NCBI RefSeq assembly: GCF_030519355.1
Contig: NZ_JAUMKC010000001.1
Coordinates: 186,001-250,000 of the forward strand
Source: Mucilaginibacter sp. L3T2-6
GTDB lineage: Bacteria; Bacteroidota; Bacteroidia; Sphingobacteriales; Sphingobacteriaceae
Reading direction: 5' to 3'
Length of the DNA stretch: 64,000 nt
Shown here: piece by piece, positions 56,148-64,000 of the stretch
Position numbering within the stretch: the stretch's first letter is position 1
Layout: each line of letters opens with the position of its first letter
Position numbers and translations under genes: made by a program
The notes under the pieces: model-generated
What the model saw: only the letters and a program-made list of their open reading frames with translations
Told to the model about the DNA's origin: nothing
Databases searched by the model: none

Positions 56148-56177
56148 TTGGTTCTTGTTTCTCATTATCTATATTTG
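56148..56177 (+). promoter_or_regulatory. Bacteroidota-type promoter
   Basis: TTG (56148-56150), a 19-bp spacer, then TATATTTG (56170-56177) fit the consensus well. Transcription would begin about 25 bp before the ATG at 56208. This supports that start over 56142. Confidence 0.6.
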
Positions 56178-56207
56178 ATCTATACCGAACAAACAATTAT
56201 TGTTGTT

Positions 56208-56699
56208 ATGAAGAAATACCTTTTCCTTATGCCGCTGCTGCTTTTGGCGCGCCTTAGCATCAACGCGCAAAGCATAAAGTTTGCCGACCTGGTGTACTTT
56301 ACCAGCTTAGATAACAGCGCAGTACACAGCAACTTATTGCAGGGAGACTCCTTTCGCCAGGATTACAGTATTGACATTAACGGCCATCCCATAGAATATT
56401 TTAAAAACATAGTAGGTAAGCCCGGGACAGAAAAAATTACTGTGGGCAATTTTACAAAATTGTATAATGGCACCGTATTGCGTACCGTTACATACGCTTC
56501 GGCCAATCCGCAGCATATCATCAACATGATTGCGCAGGCTAAACATTACGGCCTCGGCAAAACCTTCCAGGGGGCTGATGAGTCTAACAATATTTACCTA
56601 TTCGACAACAGCTTTTACCATGTAAGCATCTACCTCCGCCGCGACCAGACTTCTGGTTTGGTTGAAATTAAGCAAAAAGAATATTTAGGGGTGGAGTAA
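56208..56699 (+). CDS. Secreted uncharacterised protein
   Basis: This 163-residue protein has a signal peptide ending SINAQ. The mature region alternates short strands and helices (FADLVYFTSLDNSAVHSNLL, then ASANPQHIINMIAQAKHYGL). No family or catalytic motif is recognised. The ATG at 56208 follows the promoter at 56148-56177. It stands between the acylase and the convergent NTF2-like gene. Confidence 0.6.
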   Translation: MKKYLFLMPLLLLARLSINAQSIKFADLVYFTSLDNSAVHSNLLQGDSFRQDYSIDINGHPIEYFKNIVGKPGTEKITVGNFTKLYNGTVLRTVTYASANPQHIINMIAQAKHYGLGKTFQGADESNNIYLFDNSFYHVSIYLRRDQTSGLVEIKQKEYLGVE

Positions 56700-56801
56700 A
56701 TAAATTAGCTGGCAGTTAAGAGTTGGCTGTAGACAGTGAAAAGAAGGTCGAAATCGTCAATTACAGCATCCAACAAATCCGCTAACCTGCTTAATCCCGG
56801 T

Positions 56802-57245
56802 TTAGCTTGAATGATCGTGCAAAATCTTCCATCCATTTGCAGTATGCTGCCACACCAGTGAGTACCGGCCGGAGCGCTCGGGCAGATTATTACCATAAAG
56901 CGTAAATCCGCCAGTCATTAATGCATAATCGTTACCGAGCATCCGCACTTTTATATCTGTGTATTTAAGGTTTTGCTTAGGCAGGCCATCCGGCTTAAAA
57001 TATGATTTTTGATAAAGATTTTTAATACCGTCCATACCGACAGGGCCGGTCGGGAACATCATTGTAGCAGATGCATCGTAAAGGCTTATAAAAGTATCCA
57101 GATGGCCTTTGTTCCACTCTTCGGCAGAATTATTCATCGCGTCGGTCAGCTCTTTAGTTGCGTCCTGTGCTTTTGCCGCAAAGCCTGCAAACAAAATGAA
57201 TAGCGCCAGTACAGATTGTACCCAAACAGATTTCTTAATAGTCAT
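56802..57245 (-). CDS. Secreted NTF2-like (SnoaL/DUF4440) protein
   Basis: The signal peptide (LALFILFAGFAAKAQ) precedes one NTF2-like domain of about 120 residues. The helix MNNSAEEWNKGHLDTFISLYD and the strands SATMMFPTGPVGMDGI, YALMTGGFTLYGN and YSLVWQHTANGWKILHDHSS are typical of the YybH/DUF4440 group. It may bind a small hydrophobic molecule. Catalysis is not evident. It stands alone. Confidence 0.82.
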   Translation of the reverse strand: MTIKKSVWVQSVLALFILFAGFAAKAQDATKELTDAMNNSAEEWNKGHLDTFISLYDASATMMFPTGPVGMDGIKNLYQKSYFKPDGLPKQNLKYTDIKVRMLGNDYALMTGGFTLYGNNLPERSGRYSLVWQHTANGWKILHDHSS

Positions 57246-57306
57246 GGTAAGTAAGTTTAATAAAGTTGAATTTATAGAAAATTAAAATAGTTTGTTTGTG
57301 CGGCGA

Positions 57307-57645
57307 TCACTTTTTCTTCGAGGCTTTTGCTTTGGGGTTAAAGTCGAGTGATAGCTTTATCCAGCGGTCGAATTTCTCCTGACTGTACAGGGCTTCTTCG
57401 CCAACATACACAAAGTCTTTAGCAGCCCGGTTGCCCATTACCATTTGCCGGACCCCATTTTCATCCAACGCAGTTTCCATTGCCCCGGCGCCGATGCGGC
57501 ACAGCATTTCATCTCCGCTCACACAAACGCACATTTTTCCATTCACCATAAAACACACGCCTCGAAACATTTCTTTTTCCACGACGTCGGGAAGGTGCGC
57601 GAGCGCCTCACGGATTCTGTCGGCAAGTTGAGTATTGTAAGCGAT
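57307..57645 (-). CDS. TfoX N-terminal-domain protein without a canonical start codon
   Basis: The full TfoX_N domain is encoded. From the minus strand at 57645 it reads AYNTQLADRIREALAHLPDV and then VEKEMFRGVCFMVNGKMCVC. The usual family start is MAYN, but the first codon here is ATC. The next upstream codons (CTA, CGA, AAT, ATC, then TAA at 57660) give no ATG, GTG or TTG. The first standard start is GTG at 57582, which would drop 21 conserved residues. The gene may use ATC or be a recently inactivated copy. The family includes competence regulators; the role here is unknown. Confidence 0.65.
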   Translation of the reverse strand: MAYNTQLADRIREALAHLPDVVEKEMFRGVCFMVNGKMCVCVSGDEMLCRIGAGAMETALDENGVRQMVMGNRAAKDFVYVGEEALYSQEKFDRWIKLSLDFNPKAKASKKK

Positions 57646-57898
57646 TAGTCGATTGATTTAACCGGAGAACTAGTACAAATATCAAATAAATGCGTAACTT
57701 TTTAGGATAAAGATATTACACATTTAAGCTGCGTTATCTAGGTAAGAAAACGAGATGATTATACGATAGTGTACCCAACAAGGCCATGGAGACCTGCCCT
57801 TTAGCCATAAACTGAATTTTTTTAAAAATTTTAAAATTTATCTGAAGCACAATCGTCTTCTCTGGTAAATAACACTTAAAAAATTGATAACCGCCGTA

Positions 57899-58459
57899 AT
57901 GCCAGAAGAAAACCACAAGACCATCATACAAGCCATTGGCGACTATGGTAAAAACTTGCTGGGTTTTATCCGGCGCAGGGTGGACAATGATGCCGATGCC
58001 GAAGACATTCTGCAGGATGTCTGGTACCAGTTTAGTTCTGTAGTAAACTCTGAGCCGATAGAGCAAACCGGCGCGTGGCTTTACCGTGTGGCCCGCAACA
58101 AAATTCTCGACAAGCACAAAAAACATAGGGAAACGCTGGTTGATGATCTGCTGCTGGGCAGTGATGAGGATGAAGATGATGGGCCGGACTTTAAAGCCAT
58201 CCTGATGACCGAAACGAGTACGCCGGAAACGGAGTACTTGCGTAACCTTTTTTGGGAGCAGCTTTTTATGGCGCTTGACGAGTTGCCCCAGGAACAACGC
58301 GACGTATTTATGTGGCATGAACTGGATGATATCCCCTTTAGCGAGATAGCGGAAAATACAGGCATTAATGTGCAGACCCTGGTATCGCGCAAGCGGTATG
58401 CGGTGCTGCATTTGCGCAAGCGGTTGAAACAATTGTACGAGGAAATTACACAATATTAA
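57899..58459 (+). CDS. ECF-type RNA polymerase sigma factor
   Basis: This 186-residue protein has region 2 (GFIRRRVDNDADAEDILQDVWYQF) and region 4 with its helix-turn-helix (LPQEQRDVFMWHELDDIPFSEIAENTGINVQTLVSRKRYAVLHLRKRL). An acidic linker separates them (GSDEDEDDGPD). The ATG at 57899 is preferred over TTG at 57884. No classical anti-sigma factor follows; instead there is a two-helix membrane protein 11 bp downstream, which may be the regulator. Confidence 0.9.
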   Translation: MPEENHKTIIQAIGDYGKNLLGFIRRRVDNDADAEDILQDVWYQFSSVVNSEPIEQTGAWLYRVARNKILDKHKKHRETLVDDLLLGSDEDEDDGPDFKAILMTETSTPETEYLRNLFWEQLFMALDELPQEQRDVFMWHELDDIPFSEIAENTGINVQTLVSRKRYAVLHLRKRLKQLYEEITQY

Positions 58460-58470
58460 AAACGTTAAAC

Positions 58471-58869
58471 ATGAAATCATTTTTTTATAAAAGGCGGTTT
58501 ATATTCATTCCTTTCGGAATTGCTGCCTTCCTCACCGTCATCAGTTTTGTAGTGATGACTTTATGGAACAACTTACTGCCCGACATATTACACGTTGGCG
58601 CTATCACATTCTGGCAGGCCATGGGCATTTTTGTTTTATGTAAAATACTTTTTGGTTTTGGCAAGGGCGGCGGGCCCGCCAAAGGAGCCTGGATGCGGCG
58701 CCGTATGGAGGAAAAGTTTAAAAACATGACCCCTGAAGAGCGCGAGAAATTCCGCGCAAAAATGGAAAACTGCGGCCGCGGACATTGGGGCCGGCACGGC
58801 GGGCATCCATTCCAGAAATATTGGGAAGAAGCCGCTAAACCCGGCGAAGAAAAACCGGCGGCTGAGTGA
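58471..58869 (+). CDS. Two-helix membrane protein with charged C-terminal tail
   Basis: This 132-residue protein has helices at about residues 12-32 and 40-62, then a basic/acidic tail (MRRRMEEKFKNMTPEEREKF) and a His/Gly-rich segment (GRGHWGRHGGHPF). The MTPEERxKF phrase recalls CpxP/Spy-type proteins, but this is cytoplasmic or membrane bound. It is 11 bp after the ECF sigma gene, so it may bind that sigma factor or a metal. The function is unproven. Confidence 0.6.
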   Translation: MKSFFYKRRFIFIPFGIAAFLTVISFVVMTLWNNLLPDILHVGAITFWQAMGIFVLCKILFGFGKGGGPAKGAWMRRRMEEKFKNMTPEEREKFRAKMENCGRGHWGRHGGHPFQKYWEEAAKPGEEKPAAE

Positions 58870-58876
58870 GTTTTAA

Positions 58877-58924
58877 GTCCGGAGCTGATAGTCTTGAGTC
58901 AATATTGTTTGGCTCAAGACTATC
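58877..58924. repeat. AGTC-type hairpin repeat, copy D
   Basis: GATAGTCTTGAG (58887-58898) pairs perfectly with CTCAAGACTATC (58913-58924), loop 14 bases, preceded by AGTCCGGAG. It belongs to the same repeat family as 3488 and 17802. A further copy, GACTTAAGACTAAGGACT, lies at 59042-59058, just before the HMA-like gene. The rest of the gap 58870-59065 shows no gene. Confidence 0.5.
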
Positions 58925-59065
58925 TTCTGAAAATAAAACGGGCGATGGATGTCCAATATTCAAGCTGCCATCAGTTATTAAAAGAACAAAATCAACAACA
59001 TAAGCCGGCGGAAGTTTTTCTATATCCGACCCAAGACTGCCGACTTAAGACTAAGGACTGAAAAA

Positions 59066-59281
59066 ATGGACGTATTAGTATTCACCACCAACGTTGAAAA
59101 ACCTGAACAGGTTAGCGAAGTAAAACCATTGCTCACATCCATACCCGCCATTACCGGCTGGAACTTTGACCTGGAAGACTGCGACAACATTTTGCGCATC
59201 GAGGCCGAAAATATTTCGCCGCGCTATATCGAGTCGCTGCTGCAAACAGCCGGCTACAACTGCCGTGAGCTGGAATACTAA
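59066..59281 (+). CDS. Small ferredoxin-like-fold (HMA-like) protein without CxxC
   Basis: This 71-residue protein has a beta-alpha-beta-beta-alpha-beta pattern like the heavy-metal-associated domain (VLVFTTNVEKPEQVSEVKPL, then ISPRYIESLLQTAGYNCREL). The metal-binding CxxC of HMA proteins is missing; only two lone cysteines are present. It may be a scaffold or regulatory relative. It lies in the sigma-factor cluster, 7 bp before the next small gene. Confidence 0.55.
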   Translation: MDVLVFTTNVEKPEQVSEVKPLLTSIPAITGWNFDLEDCDNILRIEAENISPRYIESLLQTAGYNCRELEY

Positions 59282-59288
59282 ACAATTT

Positions 59289-59498
59289 GTGAAGTCATCA
59301 ACCGAAAGAATAGTTATCCGGTGGCTGCATATCCTGCTAAGCATCCCCGTGATCGGCTATATTTACGGCCCTGTGGCTAAGCTGCATTATGCATCGTTAG
59401 CGGTTAAATGGGTGTTTTTCCCGATAATCGTCATCTCTGGCCTTTGGTTGTGGAAGGGGCACCGGGTTAAAAAATGTTTTAACCGTTATCGTCCTTAA
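59289..59498 (+). CDS. Small two-helix membrane protein
   Basis: Starting at GTG (59289), this 69-residue protein begins KSSTERIVIRWLHILLSIPV. It has two hydrophobic helices (about residues 11-27 and 37-55) and a basic C-terminus (KGHRVKKCFNRYRP). It is just after the HMA-like gene. The frame is open further upstream, but that part overlaps the previous coding region. The function is unknown. Confidence 0.5.
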   Translation: MKSSTERIVIRWLHILLSIPVIGYIYGPVAKLHYASLAVKWVFFPIIVISGLWLWKGHRVKKCFNRYRP

Positions 59499-59654
59499 CA
59501 TATTCCTGCTTTTTCTTAGTCAGCCTGTTGTCCCTGATGAAAAATTTGAGGCAGCTCACTAATCAGGCTAACCATGCAGCGAACTATTATCGAAACCGGG
59601 CATGGGATGAATCATCCTTTCGTCCCTCAAACCTACATAACGTTGATTTATATT

Positions 59655-60095
59655 TTATGCCTCCAGAATCCTTCGCAAATAGTTTATCTGCCCTATATGG
59701 TAACTAAAATGCCCATAGAAGAAAGTAAGATACCAGGCTGTGCTTTTTTGTCCAAACATTTCAAGCGGATAATTAGCATCGAGCTGCTGTTGTGTAACGC
59801 CTGATAGAGAAGTTTTCACTGTTTCAATCAGGTTCTCTATATCTGCTAGTAATTCTGCACGCGGAATTCCGGTTGCAGAAAACTCACGTTCCCTGTCGCG
59901 CACGTAGCCGGTATTACCAATCTTCGCGCCGATGGTGAAACTAAGGTTCCCGATCAAATGCAGCGTTAGTGTTCCCACCGAGTTAGTGACGCCATCAGTA
60001 GCGCGCCAAATGTTGTTATCATCCTTAAAATTGTTAATCTCATCGCGCAGCTTGAGCAGCTCGCGTTCATAAAGTTCGGCAAAATAGTTTTCCAT
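59655..60095 (-). CDS. DinB/DUF1572-family protein
   Basis: This 146-residue four-helix protein has the DinB-like layout: LRDEINNFKDDNNIWRATDG, LTLHLIGNLSFTIGAKIG and a C-terminal HFSYHIGQINYLRR. The candidate metal ligands are His in TLHLIGN and the two His of HFSYH, as in other DinB-superfamily metal enzymes. The substrate is unknown; the related bacillithiol-dependent enzymes suggest thiol chemistry. It stands alone between short genes. Confidence 0.82.
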   Translation of the reverse strand: MENYFAELYERELLKLRDEINNFKDDNNIWRATDGVTNSVGTLTLHLIGNLSFTIGAKIGNTGYVRDREREFSATGIPRAELLADIENLIETVKTSLSGVTQQQLDANYPLEMFGQKSTAWYLTFFYGHFSYHIGQINYLRRILEA

Positions 60096-60200
60096 ATTAA
60101 CGATGGTTTTATTGATACCGCAAGTTAGTGAGTGGTAAGTTAACTGGATGTAATATTTCGTTGGTCGGAGGAATTAAATGACTAATAGCACAAGGTTACA

Positions 60201-61426
60201 TTATTTTGTTGGATCGTAAACCGTTCCTGTAAAAATAATCAGGCCGCTTTTCATTTCACGTATTGCAAAGAAAAACGGACGGTTAATAATGACCTGGTTT
60301 AACGGCGCGGCTGTTATGCCCACCTCTACGGAAGTTGCTGCTGCAGCGGTAGTACCATCTTCGTTCACTTCGATATAAGCTTTGTGTCTTACATTGGTTA
60401 TTTGTAATGCAGCATTGGGATTTATGCGGCTGAAATCGGCGTTTTTGCTAAATGCTATACCCATACCCAGGGAGATAAGGGCGTCGTTTAACGTGGCATC
60501 GTAACTGAACCTAAAGGTCGGCAAAGCCACTTCGGTTTTAGTACTGCTCAGGTGGCCCATCCACAATTGCCATTTGTCCGCATCCATATCTGCAACCATA
60601 TCGTCTACGGTACTATTCTTCGGCATTACGATAACCATACTGTATTTGTCGTTTGAGTAGGGGAGTTCGGCCACCGAAACACCGGCATCTTCAAACAAAT
60701 TAACGTGCATGGTATTGTTCATAAAATCAGCCTGGATACTACTGCTGTCTTCCAGCATGAAACCACGTTTTGCTGTAGCTTCCTTGTCGAATTTTTCCTT
60801 CCATATGCTTTTAAAATATAAAGCGTTTACGAGGTACATTACAGCATCCGGCGGGATATTATCAATAATAGAAGGTATTTTACCGGCGGTCTGGTCGCTC
60901 ACCCATTTATTTATTTTGTCTTTTGCACCAGGATCGCTGAAATCCAGCACTTGTGATTTGGCATGGAAACTGTCATTACTGGTTTGTAAAAACGCCGGTA
61001 GTGCATCAAAACCCTGTTTGTACCAGATGGAGTTGGCTATTTTTAGGGTAGTATTCGGGTCGAGTTGCGGCAGGTTGGTGATGAGGTTATTGTAATAGCT
61101 GTTTACCCCGCCCTGGGTCATTCCTGTAAAATTCAGTGTGTTTTTAAATGCATCTAATGTAGTGCCGGCAGCGCCGTTGCTGGTCATCCCCAAAGCAAAG
61201 CTTACGCTAAGGGGCGACGCAAAAATATTGGCCTTTGCAGTGTTTGCGCTGTTTAGCTTATTAAAAAGTTTAAAGGTAAACACATTGTCCGCTGTTACTT
61301 TCTGTTGTTCTGCGGCTGATAACACCAGGTTTTTACCAGTAACAACCGGTCTATTACTACCTTTTTACAGGAAGCAGCAGCAATGACCAAGGATAAAAGC
61401 AACAGCGGAACCTTGTGTTTGAACAT
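60201..61426 (-). pseudogene. Serpin lipoprotein, frameshifted in an A-run near its signal peptide
   Basis: The body (60201-61325) is a complete serpin of 374 residues. It has a core FASPLSVSFALGM and a reactive-loop hinge EVNEDGTTAAAATSVEV with the alanines typical of inhibitory serpins, then RPFFFAIRE. A proper lipoprotein signal starts at 61426 (MFKHKVPLLLLSLVIAAASC) but is one base out of frame with the body. Adding one A to the A5 run (plus-strand T at 61362-61366) restores CKKGSNRPVV in one frame. So the gene is either inactivated, phase variable, or misread in sequencing. Without the shift, the body could only start at the weak GTG at 61325. Confidence 0.7.
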
Positions 61427-61530
61427 TATGATATAGATTTGGAGTAACTAATTTATATTCACCTGGTTAATGGTTATTACACAAAGGAAAATGCAAACGA
61501 TACAAACAATTGGTAAAAAACATTCTGTAG

Positions 61531-63204
61531 TTATTTTACTTTAATCACGACCATCTCAGTCAGTTTTTCGGTTCTGGTGTTTTTATCGAGAAAGGAAAAA
61601 GTTAGGCGTGTAACGGGATAGCGCCTGAAAGTGGATAGTATGTCAAACCGGTAGCCCCTTTTGGTAAAACCGCCTAGTTCATTCTTTCTCAAATAAAGCA
61701 GAAAAGGCCCGGATTGCGTATTTTTTCCATTGCCTTTTACCAAGGTAACCGGGAGGCGGGAATAAAATGCGAAGGGCGTTTCATCGTCGTCGTTAAGTTC
61801 GGTAACAGCGACTGGCAGATTTCGCGGATTATGGTTATTTATCCAAAAGGCGGCTTCACTTCCGGCCTGATATTTCATTAGCGAGGGATAGAATGAAAGG
61901 CCAAGATAAAGGTTGATGATAAATGAGGCCAGTACCGACCGGATGGCAAGCTTTTGATAACCGTATATACCTATAGTTTGATGATAGAAGATCAGCAGGA
62001 TCAGCAGTATTGTTAGCGTTGCAGCAGTATAAAGACTGAATATTTCCGGCTGAAAGAAATGGTTGAGCAATAATATGGCCGACAATAAAAGACCAATTAC
62101 AACGGTTTGTACCAGTTCAATGGTCATCATCGTTTTTTTGATGGATACATAATACAGGCATTGTGCTGTAATAATGGCCAAAAAGGGGAAAATAATATTA
62201 AGGTAATGGGGCAATTGAAAGCCTGATGCCGAGAACAAAATAAAGGTGAGCAGCGCGCCGCTCAAACAATACCATTCCTGCGCTCCGGGATTTTTCCAGC
62301 CTTTACGGATAAACCGGTATAGCCCGGCAATCATAATCAATGACCAGGGCAGGAAAGCCCACAGCACCGTATGTAAAAAGAAAAACGGATCGCCTGATCC
62401 TTTGATAGGGCCGGTGTTAAAAAAACGCCCAAACTGACTGTCCCAGAAGAAAAAACGGATGCCCGATACGGCTTTTTGCCCGAATATAATTTTTTCGGGA
62501 TGCATATCGAATTGGCGGTAAAGGCACCAGAGTTCGGGTAAAATAAAAATCAGTATCAAAATAGCTGCTACCAACCAGCGCCGGTTAAACAGCGCTTTCC
62601 ATTGGCGGGTAATGATAAGATGCCCTGCTATTGCGCCGCCAATTGGCACAAGGGCAAAAATGCCCTTAGTCATGATTGCGCATGAAGTAAAAATACATCC
62701 CAATAATAAGTGCAGGAAAGTATAGCTGGTACAGGTTCTGTAAAAATGATAAACCGCTGCAATGATAAGCCCGGTTAGATACGCCTCGGCGCGCACATCG
62801 TTATTGGATAATACTATATGTTCTGCAGTGAGCAGTATCAGCACGCTCCAGGTGGCGATTTGTTTATTGTAGAGCGTCATGGCAAACAGCCATGTATAAA
62901 GGGCGCCCATCATTAAAAATAAAATGCCCGGCAGTTTATAGGCCCAGGTAGTGAAGCCGAAAACCTTAAAAAATAAGGCGGTTATCCAAAACGGGAAATG
63001 GGGTTTGTCCAGCCAGTCGGCGCCGTGATAAAACAATTGCACATAATCATTACGTTGCACCATCGTTTTGCTGATGGTGGCATAGATGGCGGCATCAGGA
63101 CCGGCAATCGGAACAAGCAAGCCGCTAAAATTTACCAGCACAGCAACTGCTAACAAGACATACAGTAATTTATTTTGATTAGAGTTAAGGGTTTCGCCTA
63201 TCAT
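61531..63204 (-). CDS. Glycosyltransferase family 39 (ArnT/PMT-like) membrane protein, second copy
   Basis: This 557-residue paralogue of the protein at 49149 shares AGPDAAIYATISKTMVQRND, DWLDKPHFPFW, VLSNNDVRAEAYLTGLI and AIMTKGIFAL. It also has the long match LYRQFDMHPEKIIFG ... FFWDSQFGRFFNTGPI. Around 12 helices are seen. It should act on a lipid-linked sugar donor, like its paralogue. Neither copy has glycan genes next to it. Confidence 0.8.
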   Translation of the reverse strand: MIGETLNSNQNKLLYVLLAVAVLVNFSGLLVPIAGPDAAIYATISKTMVQRNDYVQLFYHGADWLDKPHFPFWITALFFKVFGFTTWAYKLPGILFLMMGALYTWLFAMTLYNKQIATWSVLILLTAEHIVLSNNDVRAEAYLTGLIIAAVYHFYRTCTSYTFLHLLLGCIFTSCAIMTKGIFALVPIGGAIAGHLIITRQWKALFNRRWLVAAILILIFILPELWCLYRQFDMHPEKIIFGQKAVSGIRFFFWDSQFGRFFNTGPIKGSGDPFFFLHTVLWAFLPWSLIMIAGLYRFIRKGWKNPGAQEWYCLSGALLTFILFSASGFQLPHYLNIIFPFLAIITAQCLYYVSIKKTMMTIELVQTVVIGLLLSAILLLNHFFQPEIFSLYTAATLTILLILLIFYHQTIGIYGYQKLAIRSVLASFIINLYLGLSFYPSLMKYQAGSEAAFWINNHNPRNLPVAVTELNDDDETPFAFYSRLPVTLVKGNGKNTQSGPFLLYLRKNELGGFTKRGYRFDILSTFRRYPVTRLTFSFLDKNTRTEKLTEMVVIKVK

Positions 63205-63452
63205 GACAGTGATGGCTAAAGTTAATCACATTTTAGGGATTGGCGTTTTGCGAAATTTTTTTACCAGGGATAAACAGATCGGCGAGCAAGAGGCGGGCGC
63301 GTAAACATGTGTATCAGGCTGCTCGACAGTTCCGGTTCTTTTCGTGCCTCCTTCGTGAAATTTAAATAAATGCATATCAATTTTTTTACACTAAAATGCT
63401 GATGTTTACCAATATATCCCGATATTCAAAAAACAAACCAATCGCCTTAATT

Positions 63453-64000
63453 ATGAAAAAACAACTCCAGTTGCTTATCGCCTTTTTGTTGATATGTCCG
63501 TTTACGGTACTTGCGCAACAAACCGGAAAGGTTTATGATAATTTATTGGTTCCGAGCAAGATATTAAAAAGCGACCGTAGGTATGCCGTTTACCTGCCGC
63601 CAGGCTACGAGACATCTGAACGCAGTTACCCGGTATTGTACCTGCTGCACGGCGCCGGCGATGACCAGACCGGGTGGGTCCAATTTGGAGAAGTATTGAA
63701 TATTACCGATAAAGCCATTGCTGATGGTACAGCAACAGCTATGATCATTGTAATGCCCGACGCCAATACTGGCCGCCGGGGATATTTTAACGATATTAAA
63801 GGCGACTGGAACTATGAGGATTTCTTTTTTAAAGAATTGATGCCTTATGTAGAAAAGAAATACCGGGTTAAAAGCGATAAGCGCTACAGAGCTATATCCG
63901 GGCTTTCCATGGGCGGTGGCGGCACTTTAATGTATGCCATGCATCATCCCGAATTATTTTCATCGGCCTGCCCCCTCAGCGCATCCGTGGGACCGCTGAC
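63453..64000 (+). CDS. Esterase-family alpha/beta hydrolase, 3'-truncated by the window end
   Basis: Translation from ATG 63453 gives a signal peptide (AFLLICPFTVLAQ) and then an esterase-D / carbohydrate-esterase-1 type fold: SYPVLYLLHGAGDDQTGWV is the oxyanion loop. The nucleophile elbow is GLSMGGGG with Ser within GxSxG. The frame has no stop before position 64000, so the catalytic Asp and His are not seen. It may release acyl or feruloyl groups from carbohydrates. The enzyme is predicted to be exported. Confidence 0.85.
   Translation, partial: MKKQLQLLIAFLLICPFTVLAQQTGKVYDNLLVPSKILKSDRRYAVYLPPGYETSERSYPVLYLLHGAGDDQTGWVQFGEVLNITDKAIADGTATAMIIVMPDANTGRRGYFNDIKGDWNYEDFFFKELMPYVEKKYRVKSDKRYRAISGLSMGGGGTLMYAMHHPELFSSACPLSASVGPL

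Noticed and set aside
57734..58480. Minus-strand 248-codon open frame
   Set aside because: It lies antisense over the ECF sigma factor, whose regions 2 and 4 are clear. The frame has no recognisable protein character.
59574..59804. Plus-strand 76-codon open frame
   Set aside because: It is largely antisense to the DinB-family gene and has no family features or promoter.

Overview
This window looks like chromosomal DNA from a member of the Bacteroidota, most likely a Sphingobacteriaceae close to Mucilaginibacter or Pedobacter. The signs are TAnnTTTG-type -7 promoter elements, little Shine-Dalgarno signal, and many families typical of the phylum: DUF2911, DUF3810, GIN/DUF2807, TonB-plug proteins with macroglobulin-like domains, paired M16 peptidases, 7TM-AraC proteins and orphan FtsX/MacB permeases. 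The genus is an inference from these features. No rRNA, tRNA, CRISPR array, insertion sequence or prophage was seen.

1-22 kb is mostly housekeeping and accessory metabolism. It holds a DadA-like amino-acid oxidase, a macro-domain hydrolase, a cupin-AraC regulator, an M16 pair (one active, one lacking the metal site), a secreted acetolactate decarboxylase, a FrnE-like DsbA protein, a YbjJ-like MFS carrier behind a 16-bp perfect palindrome, an acyl-CoA carboxylase beta subunit, an M42 peptidase, a sugar nucleotidyltransferase, a ferredoxin / ferredoxin reductase / LysR group, and a tandem pair of small secreted proteins. A short gene with an in-frame stop lies at 11944-12216.

22-32 kb is the most unusual part. 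A homologue of eukaryotic sphingolipid delta-4 desaturase is followed by two tandem giant genes (about 1,200 codons each). Each fuses a multi-spanning membrane AraC-type DNA-binding module to a complete MacB/FtsX ABC permease. A small secreted OB-fold-like protein sits between them, and a GIN-domain protein follows. No ATPase gene adjoins them.

32-42 kb carries a three-gene RND efflux operon (TolC, lipoprotein adaptor, HAE-type pump), a half-size EamA transporter, an NlpC/P60 hydrolase, a second YbjJ-like MFS, and a compact ABC cassette: two paralogous mini membrane proteins sharing a NELYYYQNLG motif, translationally coupled to an ABC ATPase.

42-49 kb holds two large proteins that combine macroglobulin-like domains with a TonB plug but no barrel, and a remnant of a third copy between them. 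49-64 kb contains two GT39 glycosyltransferases, DUF2911 and DUF3810 proteins, a penicillin-acylase-type hydrolase, an ECF sigma factor cluster, a TfoX-like gene without a normal start codon, a DinB protein, a serpin lipoprotein broken by a one-base shift in a homopolymer, and the start of an esterase that runs off the end.

Intergenic DNA also holds a candidate small-RNA motif at three loci (about 15.45, 31.59 and 53.6 kb): a TTTAGTT box followed by a hairpin with a TGAG-containing loop and a U-run. A dispersed AGTCTTTAGTC-type repeat occurs at several gene ends.
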